In this document: in pieces, positions 46,701 to 56,829 of the stretch
Numbering within the stretch: the stretch's first letter is position 1
Layout of the letters: each line of letters begins with the position of its first letter
From: Closterium sp. Naga37s-1
Lineage: Eukaryota > Streptophyta > Zygnematophyceae > Desmidiales > Closteriaceae
Direction of reading: 5' to 3'
Assembly: GCA_947471745.1 (NCBI GenBank)
Contig: CANJKZ010000180.1
Location: forward strand, 605,565-669,564
DNA length: 64,000 nucleotides
The notes under the pieces: generated by a model
Told to the model about the DNA's origin: nothing
The model's input: the letters and a program-made list of their open reading frames with translations, nothing else
Database searches by the model: none
Made by a program: the position numbers and the translations under genes

Positions 46701-46742
46701 CCGACCCTCACCGTCAAAGACGAGAACACTAGGGGTGGCCAT
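40758..46742 (-). CDS. copia-2 Gag-Pol polyprotein, 1,994 residues
   Basis: The ATG at 46742 opens with MATPSVLVFDGEGR, as in the sister elements. The order is: Gag (about 1-250); a Gly/Ser-rich tract (about 255-350); a Cys/His cluster CSYVLRTGDRAGEQCGG (about 400) in place of a standard CCHC knuckle; protease with LDSGASRSFF (about 530); the pre-integrase motif LLWHHRLGHPS; integrase with DDE residues in HMDVWGP (about 751), LHSDRGGEF (about 822) and QQNGIAERR (about 856); a repeat-rich hinge (about 1030-1130); RT with LVYVDDLVFA (about 1668); and RNase H with HADASWADD, SSCEAEIYAGA and RTKHIALRYFLARE. No stop or shift interrupts it, so it may be autonomous. Confidence 0.96.
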   Translation of the reverse strand: MATPSVLVFDGEGRAVDFEVWIDDLQLFLQCDRADGLSLFDLTSGASTAPAADADATVRSQWATRDAAARLAVRRHLPTSERAHFSQYKSAQTLYDAVVARYSSPATAALSRLMLPYLFPDLAAFPTVADLITHLRTSDTRYRAALPPDFCAKNPPPMYITLYYIVTRLPDSLRVVRDHFLSVCPTTLTVDLLEKSLLAAEKSIVAVGASRGDPRTPIFEGCSPSPLLPSVASAAAADLLGLESVGVASAPSGRHRSGKGKGGKGAGGASGGGGGGGGGSGGSGGGGGSGGGGGGVGGGSGGGGGGGGGGGSGGGGGGGGGGGGGGGGSSGGGGGGGGSGGGGGAGRGSSQRSGSGGGSRQQLQRGRDTLSPQQLREWYTARQRGGGFGPCSYVLRTGDRAGEQCGGAHLTQRCFGRLTDAWRHQFPEASEIPRWGELSRAGVAIYDLDFDAILSVMYAVSISDEGDCYRCFPPDPGIETAALGPGEAAALGACDAAALGARVSASSGTGESALSGTTSASASLTFTLDSGASRSFFRDCTTLTPLSRPVAVSLADPSGGPVLSRFSTVLPCPAAPSGTLSGLYLPSFSTNLVSGADLQDAGVHQFTPARQRVTHCTEASTGRHLATFTRQPGSSLYTLTTASPPVAESGRVATSGQVFAAASRSGPESAPCSCRLLSHETLLWHHRLGHPSLLRLRGMASRLLVSGLPRSLPPLPQGPSPACVPCVEGRQRAAPHSSQFPSTEAPLQTLHMDVWGPARVRGQGHERYFLLVVDDYSRYTTVFPLRSKGDVTEVLIDWIRAARLQLRQSFGSDFPVLRLHSDRGGEFSSGLLRAYCRARGIRQTFTLPDSPQQNGIAERRIGMVMDVARTSMMHAAAPHFLWPFAVRYAAHQINLHPRVSRPETSPALLWTGKVGDASAFRVWGSRAFVRDLSADKLSPRAAPCVFLGFPPDAPGWQFYHPTSRRVLSSQDVTFDESVPYYRLFPYRTPSLPPPPLFLVPGPPQVDPLPPQGPAPSGVSQVDAVEPVEVTGDSGAAEGAEAGGAVPGGAEPRGAGPGGATSGGAEPRGAEPGGAEPRGAPSGGAEPGGAASGGAQPRGAEPGGTEPRGATSGGAEPRGATPGGAEPGGAPPGGSPSASSRREPLSPQELREWFARRWRRAAGAGGPSAAEGAAVAGPGGARPGCTGAGAAEGVGAETTAGSPAGGAPGAAGGSGATGGAAGAGAPAEGSGAVPAASSVAARPRPYFVPLLQQVLGLPPSTGPPPPLECPQPVSSQLQLQPTSPLPAPSPYTGPTGGLAERREPASRPASPVRAARTSGRGSRQRPPPVPGTHRMSLRPSTAPLRAPLPSPPGSSLPALPDPESDSLRAASPTVTRLLATVVTDPSFESTAASALVTELVDFAARCRLDYAASLVAESESVCPPSVGGECALGTDVLEDRQEEFQCLAAASPHLVSVLLTPEGDPDALDIPNPRSYAEAIESPYSSQWQAAMDAEMASWKSTGTYVDAVPPPGANIVSGMWIFRVKRPPGSPPVFKARYVARGFSQRQGVDYFQTFSPTPKMTTLRVLLHVAAHRDYELHSLDFSTAFLQGSLHEEIWLRRPPGFTGSFPPGTQWSLRRPVYGLRQAPREWHDTLRTTLAALGFAPSTADPSLFLRTDTSLPPFYILVYVDDLVFATADTAGLAYVKSELQKRHTCTDLGELRSYLGLQITRDRARRTITLTQSHMVQQVLQRFGFTYSSPQATPLSTRHSLSALPSDESVESSGPYPELVGCLMYLMTCTRPDLAYPLSILARYVAPGRHRPEHMAAAKRVLRYLCSTSGMGLVLGGRSPVVLTGHADASWADDQATQRSSQGYTFSLGSGSVSWRATRSSSVLGSSCEAEIYAGAMAAQELRWLTYLLTDLGEPPRSPPVLYVDNKAMLALCREQRLEHRTKHIALRYFLARELQQRGQLRLAYVASEANTADVFTKALPPCDHQRFCTQLGLVPVLPHLLSS
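43360..43640 (-). repeat. in-frame hinge repeat (GGAEP/RGAEP) in copia-2
   Basis: Imperfect tandem units of 15 and 30 bp (AGCACCCCTAGGCTC, AGCACCCCCAGACGC on plus) encode Gly-Gly-Ala-Glu-Pro-like repeats between integrase and RT. Confidence 0.9.
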
Positions 46743-46839
46743 GACCCTAGACGACTAGCAGCGCAAACAGTAGGGTGAGGGCAGTGCAGTGAAAAGGCGC
46801 TGTGCTCACCAGACAGGGCAGGTCGGGCGGCCAGGAAGG

Positions 46840-47530
46840 AGGGCGGCGCGGCGGCTCGGCGGCTCAGCTGCTGGGCGGCTCGGCTGCTGGGCGGCTCGGC
46901 TGCTGGGCGGCTCGGTTGCTGGGCGGCTCGGCTGCAGGGCGGCTCGGCTGCTGGGCGGCTCGGCTGCTCTGCTGTCGGGCGGCTCGGCTGGTGGGCGGCC
47001 GGGCGGCTCGGCTGCAGCGCGGCTCGGCGGCGGGGCGGCTCGGCTGCTCTGCTGCTGGGCGGCTCGGCTGCGCTGCTGCTGGGCGGCTCGGCCGCTGTAG
47101 AGGAGTGGCAGCGGGGCCGCGAGATAGGGCGGCAGGGCCGCTGCAGAGAAGCGGCGGGGCCGCTGGGTAGGGCGGCGGGGCCGCGAGATAGGGCAGCGGG
47201 GCCGCGTGGTAGAGTGGCGGGGCCGCGCGATGGGGCAGCGGGGCCGTGAGGAAGGGCGGCGGGGCCGCTAGGTAGGGCGGCGGGGCCGCGCGATGGGGCG
47301 GCGGGGCCGCGAGGAAGGGCGGCGGGGCCGCTAGGTAGGGCGGCGGGGCCGCGCGATGGGGCGGCGGGGCCGCGATGGGGCGGCGGGGCCGCGAGGTAGG
47401 GCGGCGGGGCCGCTAGGTAGGGCGGCGGGGCCGCTAGGAGAGAGGCGGCGGGGCCGCGAAGACGGGCGGCGGGGCCGCTGAGACGGGTGGCGGGGCCGCA
47501 GTGAAGGGCCGCTAGGGCGGCTCGACGAAG
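46840..47530 (-). repeat. GC-rich minisatellites in the copia-2 leader
   Basis: On plus, about 15 units of 16 bp (GGGCGGCTCGGCTGCT) at 46840-47095 are followed by GGCGGGGCCGC-based units with a period of about 22-24 bp to about 47520. They lie between the primer-binding site and the Gag start, where other copia elements have an ordinary leader. Confidence 0.93.
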
Positions 47531-47593
47531 TGAGGGCCCGGAGCGCGACTCGGGCTGAGCGCGCTTCGGGCAGGAAAAAAAAATCGATGTGGT

Positions 47594-47636
47594 GGGCCCT
47601 AAGCACAGTTCCCAAGGGGGAACCTGCTCGATACCA
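47594..47636 (-). promoter_or_regulatory. copia-2 primer-binding site, adjacent hairpin and GGGCCC box
   Basis: On minus, TGGTATCGAGCAGG directly follows the 5' LTR and resembles the complement of the initiator tRNA-Met 3' end (one base short of TGGTATCAGAGC). Next come the hairpin GTTCCCCCTTGGGAAC (47608-47623) and GGGCCCACC (from 47599 downward). Confidence 0.85.
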
Positions 47637-47769
47637 TGAGAAGATTTGAACAAGAAATGAATGAACTATGAAATGAAGTGAGTACAAATATGAAACCCTA
47701 ATTGGTTGTACCCCCTATGGGATACCCCACTATAGCCTACACAACAGCATAAGCTACAATTGTCTGACA
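47637..47769 (-). repeat. 5' LTR of copia-2
   Basis: 133 bp, identical as read to the 3' LTR, and followed on minus by the primer-binding site. Confidence 0.96.
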
Positions 47770-48306
47770 TGAATGTACAAATAACAGTATGAACCAAATA
47801 AAACAAGAAACGCAAACCGCGTTTTGTGCAATCTCTCCCAAAAAGCATGAGCATCTGTACACAGTAGTGTAGTACAGCTGCTGCCCACCGCTACATTCAA
47901 GAGGCTACTGTGTACGTAGGTACAATAGACTGTGCAATACAGTCAATTCTTATTATCGGCACGTCAGGGTTCGGTCATTGCACATGCCTTTTTTTGGTTT
48001 TGGGGCACTATTTACTTCAAATGTGGCTGGCGCGTGCCACTAGGTCCAGGCCAAATGACACTCGCAATCTGTACGGTAAGCGGGTAAAATTGGCCATACA
48101 CTTTTGATTTACGAGCTTAGCCTTTTTTTTTTTATGTGATGAACTTCGCCAAATGTTATATAAAACTTGTGCGTTGCCCAATAAGGCAGGAAGGTGAACA
48201 AAATTCAACATTGCATTTTGTCGCGTAACAGAATATGTAGAATTTATGGGCGTATAGGAGTCCAGGTCAAGTCCCACAACGAAAACACACTGACCCGACC
48301 CCATCC

Positions 48307-48437
48307 GAAGAAAGAAGAAGAAGAAGAAGAAGAAGAAGAAGAAGAAGAAGAAGAAGAAGAAGAAGAAGAAGAAGAAGAAGAAGAAGAAGAAGAAGAAGAA
48401 GAAGAAGAAGAAGAAGAAGAAGAAGAAGAAGAAGAAA
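48307..48437 (+). repeat. (AAG)n microsatellite, about 42 units
   Basis: Near-perfect GAA/AAG triplets. The long poly-Glu, poly-Leu, poly-Ser and poly-Phe frames over it are by-products. Confidence 0.97.
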
Positions 48438-49044
48438 AACAAGAATATTGCAAACTTCAAATCTTTTCATACCTTTATTTGCAGGATGTGCGCCAATATA
48501 TACCCGGGTTTGAAGAGTAGGCCTGATAAAACACCCTATACATATGGGGCCTACTTTCATACGCCTACTTTCGCCATGGGAAAAAAAAAAGGATGTAAGT
48601 AGGCACGTGGAGAAACAATCTTAAACCTTCCATACATGTGTGAAGTTATGAATAAATGCTTGCTGTACGTTTGATGGTATCTCCACTTTTGAAGATTTTA
48701 CATGTGGTTGGTGAAAGCCATTGAGCATGCGACTGTAAAGTGGGTGACCGTCTCGGTGGTGAGTTCGATGGTGGAAATATAATTTGAACCTGCAAATCTA
48801 TGCAATACTATTAGGAATCTGATCAAATATCCCTAACAAACCACGAGGGTTAACGAAAACACGATTAGTTGACTGGAGCTTGAATGAATCTCACATGCAA
48901 ACCCTGAATTTGACTCAAACCATGAGTGTCGCTACGCGGACACTTGCAGATTAACTATTTGCTTAGTTTAAACCCGTATTGTACATTTGAAGGATCGGTA
49001 AGATGCGGGTTGGGTTAGGCCTGCATTAGGGCTTACAACCAGGC

Positions 49045-49780
49045 CCCACGAAATCAGGGCAAAACATCCTGATTACCCTGAATTTGAGATGCATATTTGA
49101 TTTTACCCTATAATTTCAAAATAGTGTCACTTTTAACCCTGAGCTCTCAAGATGTTTCTATATGAAGTGCCCTGGAAAATCAGGATGGCTGTGGTGTACT
49201 TCATTGTAGCGTCAGGATGAATGTCGAGGCTTGCCCTGACGAGTTTTTTCTTTTTTTTTTTGGTGGGGGGGGGGGGGGGGGGGGGGGTACAATTTCCTGG
49301 GAATTTTTTCCCCGTAAATTTTTCCGCCGCGGATTGCTTTCCCCCGTGTATTTGTCCCGCCTTCGCGATCCCCTTGCACTTCTGACCCTGCGCAATGCAC
49401 CAACCAAACCCATCAGATAGGGAAAACAGGGAAAAATCCCATCTCGTCGTGTGCCATGCATGCACTAGGTGGGTGACTCTCTGATGTTGAGCCTCCTGGA
49501 ACACCCTTCCAGTGTTGCTGTTAGAGTAGCAACACAAGTGAAGCTCGGCTGGCTCACTCGCACTTGAAATGGCCAACAAGGAGAATGTCTGCTCAGCAGA
49601 GTCTGGTATGGTGTGTGTTAAATTCTGAACCCTGAACACATGTTTTTTTGCCCTGACAGGTCAGGATTGATTTCTGCAGAAGCCCTGAACATACAGGATG
49701 GTTTTGAAAATTTGCCCTGACAAATCAGGGCATTTTTTAAGATTCTAGAAAAGTGCCCTGAGGCCTCAGGGTGCCCCAAA
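49045..49780. repeat. CCCTGA/TCAGGG hairpin-rich stretch
   Basis: At least nine CCCTGA-type words, many paired with nearby TCAGG. Examples are GCCCTGACAAATCAGGGC at about 49714 and the perfect palindrome CCCTGAGGCCTCAGGG at 49756-49771. The stretch may be a degenerate DNA transposon or foldback; no transposase or clear ends were found. A 23-bp poly-G run sits at 49265-49287. Confidence 0.55.
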
Positions 49781-50503
49781 TGCTAGCACGGGCCCTGCTA
49801 ACAACTGACTACTTTCGGCCTTACCCGAATTTCCCATGTTACTGCTCCCCCCTTCATTGCCCAACCATGCATGCCATTTATGCAATCCAACAAGTATTTG
49901 TGTTGCTCATTAGTACAAGGAATGTGAGAGCGGCTGTTGTATATCGACAATATCAAAGTCCAGTTTTGTCAAGCTCTACATATTGTGCAACTAGTTGAAC
50001 ATATTACAATGAATATAGTAGACCACTGTATGGACAGGGTTGGAGTTTATAGAACATTTGATCCATGGAATTCTACTTAAATGACTGGATGGATAGCCTG
50101 ATTGTGCTGTGTATTGACAAAGTAGCAATGGAACAATCGTGTGGCCACGGCTACAGATGTAGCGCGATCCAAGATAACACAATATATCCCTAATCTTCTT
50201 GACATGCATTAGAAAAATAAAATACGATCGAATAAATTGAATGGCCTCAATCTGACGGGATCCAAGACAAACAGATGCGTCACATTTTCACTATAAAATT
50301 GTCGCATGCAATATTGAACTACCCCGTATGAAAAGAGTTTGCGTTATGGAACCAACACGAATGAGGAATGTTCACCAATTTTTTTTGTTATATACATATT
50401 TTTATTTGGTTTAAAATATTGTATCTATCGTAATATGAACGTTTAAGGTACGTGAGACACATTTGCAACTCGAGTATGCAAAAAAAAAAAAAAAAGTTTT
50501 ACA

Positions 50504-50638
50504 TGTGAAAAGGAAGAACGAGAATGTTTGAACTATGAATGAAGTGAGTACATATGGGAAACCCTAATTGGGTTGTACCCCTTATGGGATACCCCACTAT
50601 AGCCTACACAACAGCATAAGCTATATAATGTTCTGACA
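50504..50638 (-). repeat. 3' LTR of copia-3
   Basis: On minus it starts TGTCAGAACATTATATAGC and ends CTTTTCACA, and is preceded by the polypurine tract TATGGGGGTG. Confidence 0.96.
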
Positions 50639-50843
50639 CACCCCCATAGGCAAAGTGGGGGAGAACAAGGGGTCACAAGACCAGTCAAGCAAAGCAGAGC
50701 AAGCTCAGGGTGGATCACAAAGTCACCACACAGTCCGAGCACAACGACAAGGCCACAAGGCCAGTTCACATGCAGGAGTACACATATATATATAGAGCTA
50801 GACAAGCAAGAGCAGGTATATATATGTAACAGTACAAGCAAGG

Positions 50844-53800
50844 TCAAGAAGAGAGCAAGTGAGGCAAGACAGGTACAAGACCCAGCTGGGTGCAGAAGCG
50901 CTGATGGTCACAAGGCGCAAGTGCCTTGGTGAACACATCAGCAGTGTTGGCCGCAGAGGCCACGTAAGCAAGTCGCAACTGACCACGCTGCTGCAGCTCA
51001 CGAGCAAGAAAGTAACGGAGAGCAATGTGCTTCGTTCTGTGCTCCAAGCGCTGCTCTCGACACAAGGCCAGCATGGCCTTGTTGTCTACGTACAGCACTG
51101 GAGGAGAACGAGGCGGCTCTCCAAGGTCAGTCAGCAGGTAGGTGAGCCAGCGAAGCTCCTGTGCAGCCATGGCCCCGGCGTAGATCTCAGCCTCACAACT
51201 GGAGCCGAGAACAGAGGACGAGCGAGTAGCCCGCCACGAGACAGAGCCGGAACCAAGACTGAAGGTGTAACCCTGCGACGACCGCTGCGTAGCCTGGTCG
51301 TCAGCCCAAGAAGCGTCCGCGTGCCCAGTGAGGACCACTGGACTCCGCCCTCCAAGCACTAGCCCCATGCCCGACGTACTGCACAAGTAGCGCAACACCC
51401 TCTTCGCTGCAGCCATGTGCTCTGGTCGGTGTCTCCCAGGAGCAACATAGCGTGCAAGAATGCTAAGAGGGTATGCAAGGTCAGGTCGTGTGCAGGTCAT
51501 CAGGTACATGAGGCAGCCAACAAGCTCTGGGTACGGGCCACTCGACTCTACGGACTCATCCGAAGGCAGAGCTGAGAGCGAGTGGCGAGTAGACAGAGGA
51601 GTGGCCTGAGGCGAGGAGTACGTGAAGCCGAAGCGCTGAAGGACCTGCTGCACCATGTGTGACTGAGTCAAGGTAATGGTGCGGCGTGCTCTGTCCCGAG
51701 TGATCTGCAAGCCAAGGTAGCTGCGCAGTTCACCCAGGTCTGTGCACGTGTGTCTCTTCTGCAGCTCGGACTTCACGTAGGCTAGTCCAGCCGTGTCAGC
51801 TGTGGCAAAGACCAAGTCGTCGACGTACACGAGGACGTAGAACGGCGGCAGAGAAGTGTCGGTGCGCAGAAACAACGACGGGTCTGCAGTAGAGGGAGCA
51901 AACCCAAGAGCCGCAAGCGTAGTCCTCAGTGTGTCGTGCCACTCACGCGGTGCCTGGCGGAGACCGTAGACTGGCCGTCGGAGGCTCCACTGGGTGCCAC
52001 GAGGGAAAGTCCCAGTGAAGCCAGGTGGACGGCGCAGCCAGATCTCCTCGTGCAGGCTACCCTGCAAGAAAGCAGTACTGAAGTCAAGAGAGTGGAGCTC
52101 GTAGTCGCGCTGAGCGGCTATGTGCAGCAGCACCCGAAGAGTGGTCATCTTCGGGGTGGGAGAGAAGGTCTGAAAGTAGTCAACTCCCTGCCGCTGACTG
52201 AAGCCACGAGCGACGTACCGCGCCTTGAAGACAGGTGGAGAGCCCGGCGGCCGCTTCACCCTGAAGATCCACATGCCACTGACGATGTTCGCCCCAGGAG
52301 GGGGAACCGCGTCAACGTAGGTGCCTGTGGACTTCCAGGACGCCATCTCTGCATCCATAGCTGCCTGCCACTGAGAGGAGTAGGGACCCTCTACGGCCTC
52401 CGCGTAAGAGCGCGGAGTCGGGATGTCTAGTGCATCCGGGTCTCCCTCAGGGGCAAGTAGTACGGACGCGAGATGAGGTGAAGCAGCAGCCAGACACCGG
52501 AACTCCTCCTGCCTGTCCTCAAGGACGTCCGTGCCAAGAGCACACTCACCCCCGACGGACGGAGGACAGACAGACGCAGACTCAGCAACAAGACCGGCAG
52601 CGTAGTCTAGACGACAGCGAGCAGCAAAGTCGACAAGCTCAGCAACAAGCGCAGACGCAGCAGTGGACTCAAAAGAGGGGTCAGTGACAACAGTAGCAAG
52701 GAGACGTGTGACAGCAGGACTGGCAGCACGAAGAGAGTCCGACTCCGGGTCAGGAAGAGCAGGAAGAGAGGACTCAGGAGGAGAAGGCAAAGGGGCACGC
52801 AGAGGAGCAGTGGACGGACGCAGAGACATCCGGTGCGTGCCAGGGACAGGAGGAGGACGCTGACGCGAACCACGACCACTAGTGCGAGCAGCACGGACAG
52901 GCGACGCAGGGCGAGACGCAGGCTCACGACGCTCAGCAAGACCTCCAGTAGGACCAGTGTAGGGAGAAGGAGCGGGCAGTGGGGAGGCCGGCTGTAACTG
53001 TAACTGTGACAGGACAGGCTGTGGACACTCTAAGGGAGGAGGAGGACCAGTAGAAGGCGGGAGACCAAGAACCTGCTGAAGGAGCGGAACGAAGTACGGC
53101 CTAGGCCGCGCGGCGACTCCAGACACAGCAGGGACAGCACCAGTACCCCCAGCGGCAGCACCAGCGCCAGTAGCACCTCCAGCTCCAGGACCTCCAGCAG
53201 CACCAGTAGCACCCCCAGCAGGACCGTCAGCAGTAGCCTCAGCTCCAACACCCTCAGCAGCTCCAGCTCCAGCACCTCCGGGACACGCGGCACCAGCACC
53301 CTCAGCAGCCGAAGAACCTCCAGCCCCAGCAGCACGCCTCCAGCGCCTGGCAAACCACTCGCGCAGCTCCTGTGGAGAGAGGGGCTCCCGCCGAGGCGAA
53401 GCACCCGGAGAAACGCCAGGTCCCGCACCGCCAGACGGCACAAGGGGAGGTCCAGTGGCCGCAGGCTCAGCAGCTCCAGGCTCAGCAGCTCCAGACGCAG
53501 CACCCCCTGGCTCAGCACCCCCAGACTCCGCACCCCCAGGCTCAGCACCCCCAGACTCCGCACCCCCAGGCTCAGCACCCCCAGACTCCGCACCCCCAGG
53601 CTCAGCACCCCCAGTCGCAGTACCCCCAGGCTCAGCACCCCCAGACTCAGCACCCTCAGGCTCAGCACCCGCAGCAGGACCAGAGTCACCAGCAACCTCG
53701 ACCGGCTCGACTGCGTCTACCTGGGACACACCTGAAGGGGCAGGACCCTGAGGGGGAAGGGGGTCTACCGGGGGCGGACCTGGCACAAGGAAGTGCGGTG

Positions 53801-55662
53801 GCGGGGGGAGGGAAGGAGTGCGGTAGGGGAAGAGGCGGTAGAAGGGGACTGACTCGTCGAACGTGACGTCCTGGGAGGACAGAACACGACGAGAGGAGGG
53901 GTGGTAGAACTGCCACCCTGGAGCGTCAGGGGGGAAGCCGAGGAAGACACAGGGAGCAGCACGAGGGGACAGCTTGTCCGCAGACAAGTCGCGGACAAAC
54001 GCCCGAGATCCCCAGACACGGAACGCAGACGCATCGCCGACCTTCCCCGTCCACAGCAGAGCTGGGGAGGTCTCCGGCCGGGAGACCCTGGGGTGAAGGT
54101 TGATCTGATGCGCCGCGTACCGAACCGCAAACGGCCACAGAAAATGGGGGGCAGCCGCATGCATCATGGACGTACGAGCGACGTCCATGACCATGCCAAT
54201 GCGGCGCTCAGCAATCCCATTTTGCTGTGGAGAGTCCGGAAGCGTAAAGGTCTGGCGGATGCCTCGTGCACGACAGTAGGCTCGCAGAAGGCCAGAGGAG
54301 AACTCTCCACCTCGGTCAGAGTGCAGACGCAGAACAGGAAAGTCCGAGCCGAAGCTCCTCCTGAGCTGGAGACGAGCTGCGCGGATCCAGTCGATCAACA
54401 CCTCAGTGACATCACCCTTGCTGCGCAAGGGGAAGACTGTGGTGTAACGCGAGTAGTCGTCAACCACCAGCAGGAAGTAGCGCTCGTGACCCTGCCCACG
54501 GACGCGGGCGGGGCCCCACACGTCCATGTGAAGCGTCTGCAGTGGAGCCTCTGTCGGGGGGAACTGGGAGGAGTGAGGGGCAGCCCGGAGCCGCCCCTCG
54601 ACACAGGGGACACAAGAAGGTCCGGGTCCCGAAGGAAGGGGAGGGAGAGACCGGGGAAGACCAGAGACAAGGACACGGGAAGCCATGCCCCGAAGACGAA
54701 GCAAGGAGGGGTGGCCAAGACGGTGGTGCCACAGGAGAGTCTCGTGAGACAAGCGGCGACACGAGCAGGGGGCAGACTCAGGACCAGACCTGGACGCAGC
54801 AGCAAACACCCGACCCGACGCAGCTACCTGGCCAGACGCAGGGACAGGAGGAGACGCAGTGGTCAGTGTGTAGAGACTCGACCCCGGCCGACGCGAGAAC
54901 GTGGCCAGGTGTCGGCCTGTGCGGGCGTCCGAGCAGTGGGTCACCCGCTGACTCGCAGGAGTAAACTGGTGAACCCCCGCATCCTGGAGGTCAGCACCAC
55001 TCACCAAGTTCGTCGAGAACGAGGGGAGGTACAGACCAGACAAGGTGCCCGAGGGGGCAGCCGGACACGGGAGGACAGTGGAGAAGTGAGAGAGGACTGG
55101 ACCCCCAGTGGGGTCAGCCAGGGAGACTGCAACCGGCCGGCCAAGCGGCGTGAGTGTGGTGCGGTCTCGAAAGAAGGAGCGAGAAGCCCCTGAGTCAAGC
55201 GTGAAGGTGAGGGAGGCCGAAGCCGACGCAGTACCTGAGAGCGCAGCCTCACCAGTACCTGAGAGTGCAGACGCACTGGCACCTAGAGCAGCAGCCTCAG
55301 AAGTACCTAGCGTAGCAGTACCAATGCCCGGGTCGGGCGGGAAACACCGGTAACAGTCACCCTCCTCACTAATAGTCACAGCATACATGGCAGCAAGGAT
55401 AGCATCAAAGTCAAGATCAAAGATAGCTACGCCAGCCCTAGACAGCTCTCCCCAACGGGGAATCTCACTGGCCTCGGGGAACTGCTGACGCCAAGCGTCC
55501 GTCAGGCGGCCAAAGCAGCGCTGAGTGGGGTGCGCACCCCCACACTGCTCACCCGCGCGGTCACCGGAACGAAGGACGTAGGTGCACGGACCAAAACCCC
55601 CACCCCGCTGACGCTGCGTGTACCACTCACGGAGCTGCTGGGGCGGGGGGATGTCCCGCGAA

Positions 55663-55707
<45 letters not shown>

Positions 55708-56750
55708 GGACGCTGGCCACCACTAGGGCCGCTACGCTGCGGGGCACCACCCCGACCAGCTCCACCCCCTCCGCCACCGCTGCCTCCACCTCCACCACCA
55801 CCGCTGCCTCCGCTCCCACCGATGCCGCCACCACCGCCTCCTCCTCCGCTGCTGCCACCGCCACCACCGCCCCCGCCACCACTCCCACCGTCACCCCCAC
55901 TCCCTCCTCCGCCTCCACCGCCTCCTCTGCCGCCCCCGCCAGCTCCACCCGCGCCCTTGCCCCCCTTGCCCCTGCCAGGGCGGCGTCTCCCGCTAGGGGC
56001 AGACGCCGCGCAGACCGACTCAAGACCAAGCAGGTCGGCAGCAGCAGCAGCAGAGGCAACAGAGGGCAGCAGGGGGGAAGGAGAGCACCCCTCAAAGATG
56101 GGGGTGCGAGGGTCACCACGAGAGGCTCCTACAGCGACGATGCTCTTCTCCGCCGCCAGGAGGGACTTCTCGAGGAGGTCGACAGTGAGAGTGGTGGGAC
56201 AGACCGAGAGGTAGTGGTCCCTGACTACGCGAAGGGAGTCAGGGAGGCGTGTGACTATGTAATAGAGAGTGATGTACATGGGGGGGGGGTTCTTGGCGCA
56301 GAACTCAGCAGGAAGGGCGGCGCGGTAGCGAGTGTCACTAGTGCGGAGGTGCGTAATGAGGTCAGCGACAGTGGGAAAGGCAGTAAGGTCAGGAAAGAGG
56401 TACGGTAGCATGAGGCGGCTCAGGGCAGCAGTGGCAGGGGAAGAGTAGCGCGCAACTACAGCGTCGTACAAGGTCTGAGCACTCTTGTACTGACTAAAGT
56501 GCGCGCGCTCAGTGGTAGGCAGGTGGCGACGCACAGCAAGACGTGCAGCAGCATCGCGGGTGGCCCACTGAGAGCGAACAGTGGGGTCAGCATCAGTAGC
56601 AGGGGCAGGAGAGGCGCCAGAGGTGAGGTCAAAGAGGGAAAGACCGTCCGCCCTATCGCACTGTAAGAACAGCTGCAGGTCGTCGACCCAGACCTCAAAG
56701 TCAATGGCTCGACCCTCAGCGTCAAAAGCGAGGACACTAGGGGTAGCCAT
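50844..56750 (-). CDS. copia-3 Gag-Pol polyprotein, 1,968 residues
   Basis: The start is placed at 56750 (MATPSVLAFDAEGRAI) because copia-2 and copia-4 begin with the same sequence; an in-frame ATG at 56792 would add 14 residues. The domain order equals copia-2: Gag, Gly-rich tract, a Gln run coded by CAG repeats (about 55664-55706), Cys/His cluster CTYVLRSGDRAGEQCGG, protease LDSGASRSFF, integrase (HMDVWGP, LHSDRGGEF, QQNGIAERR), repeat hinge, RT (LVYVDDLVFA) and RNase H. RT and RNase H are almost identical to copia-2, while Gag and hinge differ more. The frame is uninterrupted. Confidence 0.96.
53460..53690 (-). repeat. in-frame hinge repeat in copia-3
   Basis: On plus, 30-bp units (AGCACCCCCAGACTCCGCAC + CCCCAGGCTC) recur about seven times and encode GGAEPGGAES-like repeats. 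The position is the same as in copia-2, but the unit differs. Confidence 0.92.
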
Positions 56751-56829
56751 GACGACGACAGACGAGCAGTGCAAGCAGTAGGGGAAGGGCACGCAGTGAC
56801 AGTGGGGCTGTGCTCACCGGACAGGGCAG

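Larger units (their letters stand above)
40413..47769 (-). mobile_element. copia-2: complete Ty1/copia LTR retrotransposon
   Basis: Its LTRs (133 bp) at 40413-40545 and 47637-47769 are identical as read. A five-base target duplication TGAAT flanks the element at 40408-40412 and 47770-47774. Inside are a primer-binding site, one uninterrupted polyprotein frame and a polypurine tract. Identical LTRs and an open frame imply a recent insertion. Confidence 0.97.
47775..50498. other. AT-rich spacer between copia-2 and copia-3
   Basis: No credible gene. It holds an AAG microsatellite, a poly-G run and a hairpin-rich CCCTGA/TCAGGG stretch, all listed separately. Short open frames overlap these repeats. 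Confidence 0.75.

Noticed and set aside
46676..47653. 325-codon Pro/Ala/Arg-rich frame upstream of and overlapping the copia-2 Gag start.
   Set aside because: It lies over leader minisatellites and is not conserved as a protein in copia-3 or copia-4.
48194..48560. Poly-Glu, poly-Phe, poly-Leu and poly-Ser frames.
   Set aside because: An AAG microsatellite read in different frames.
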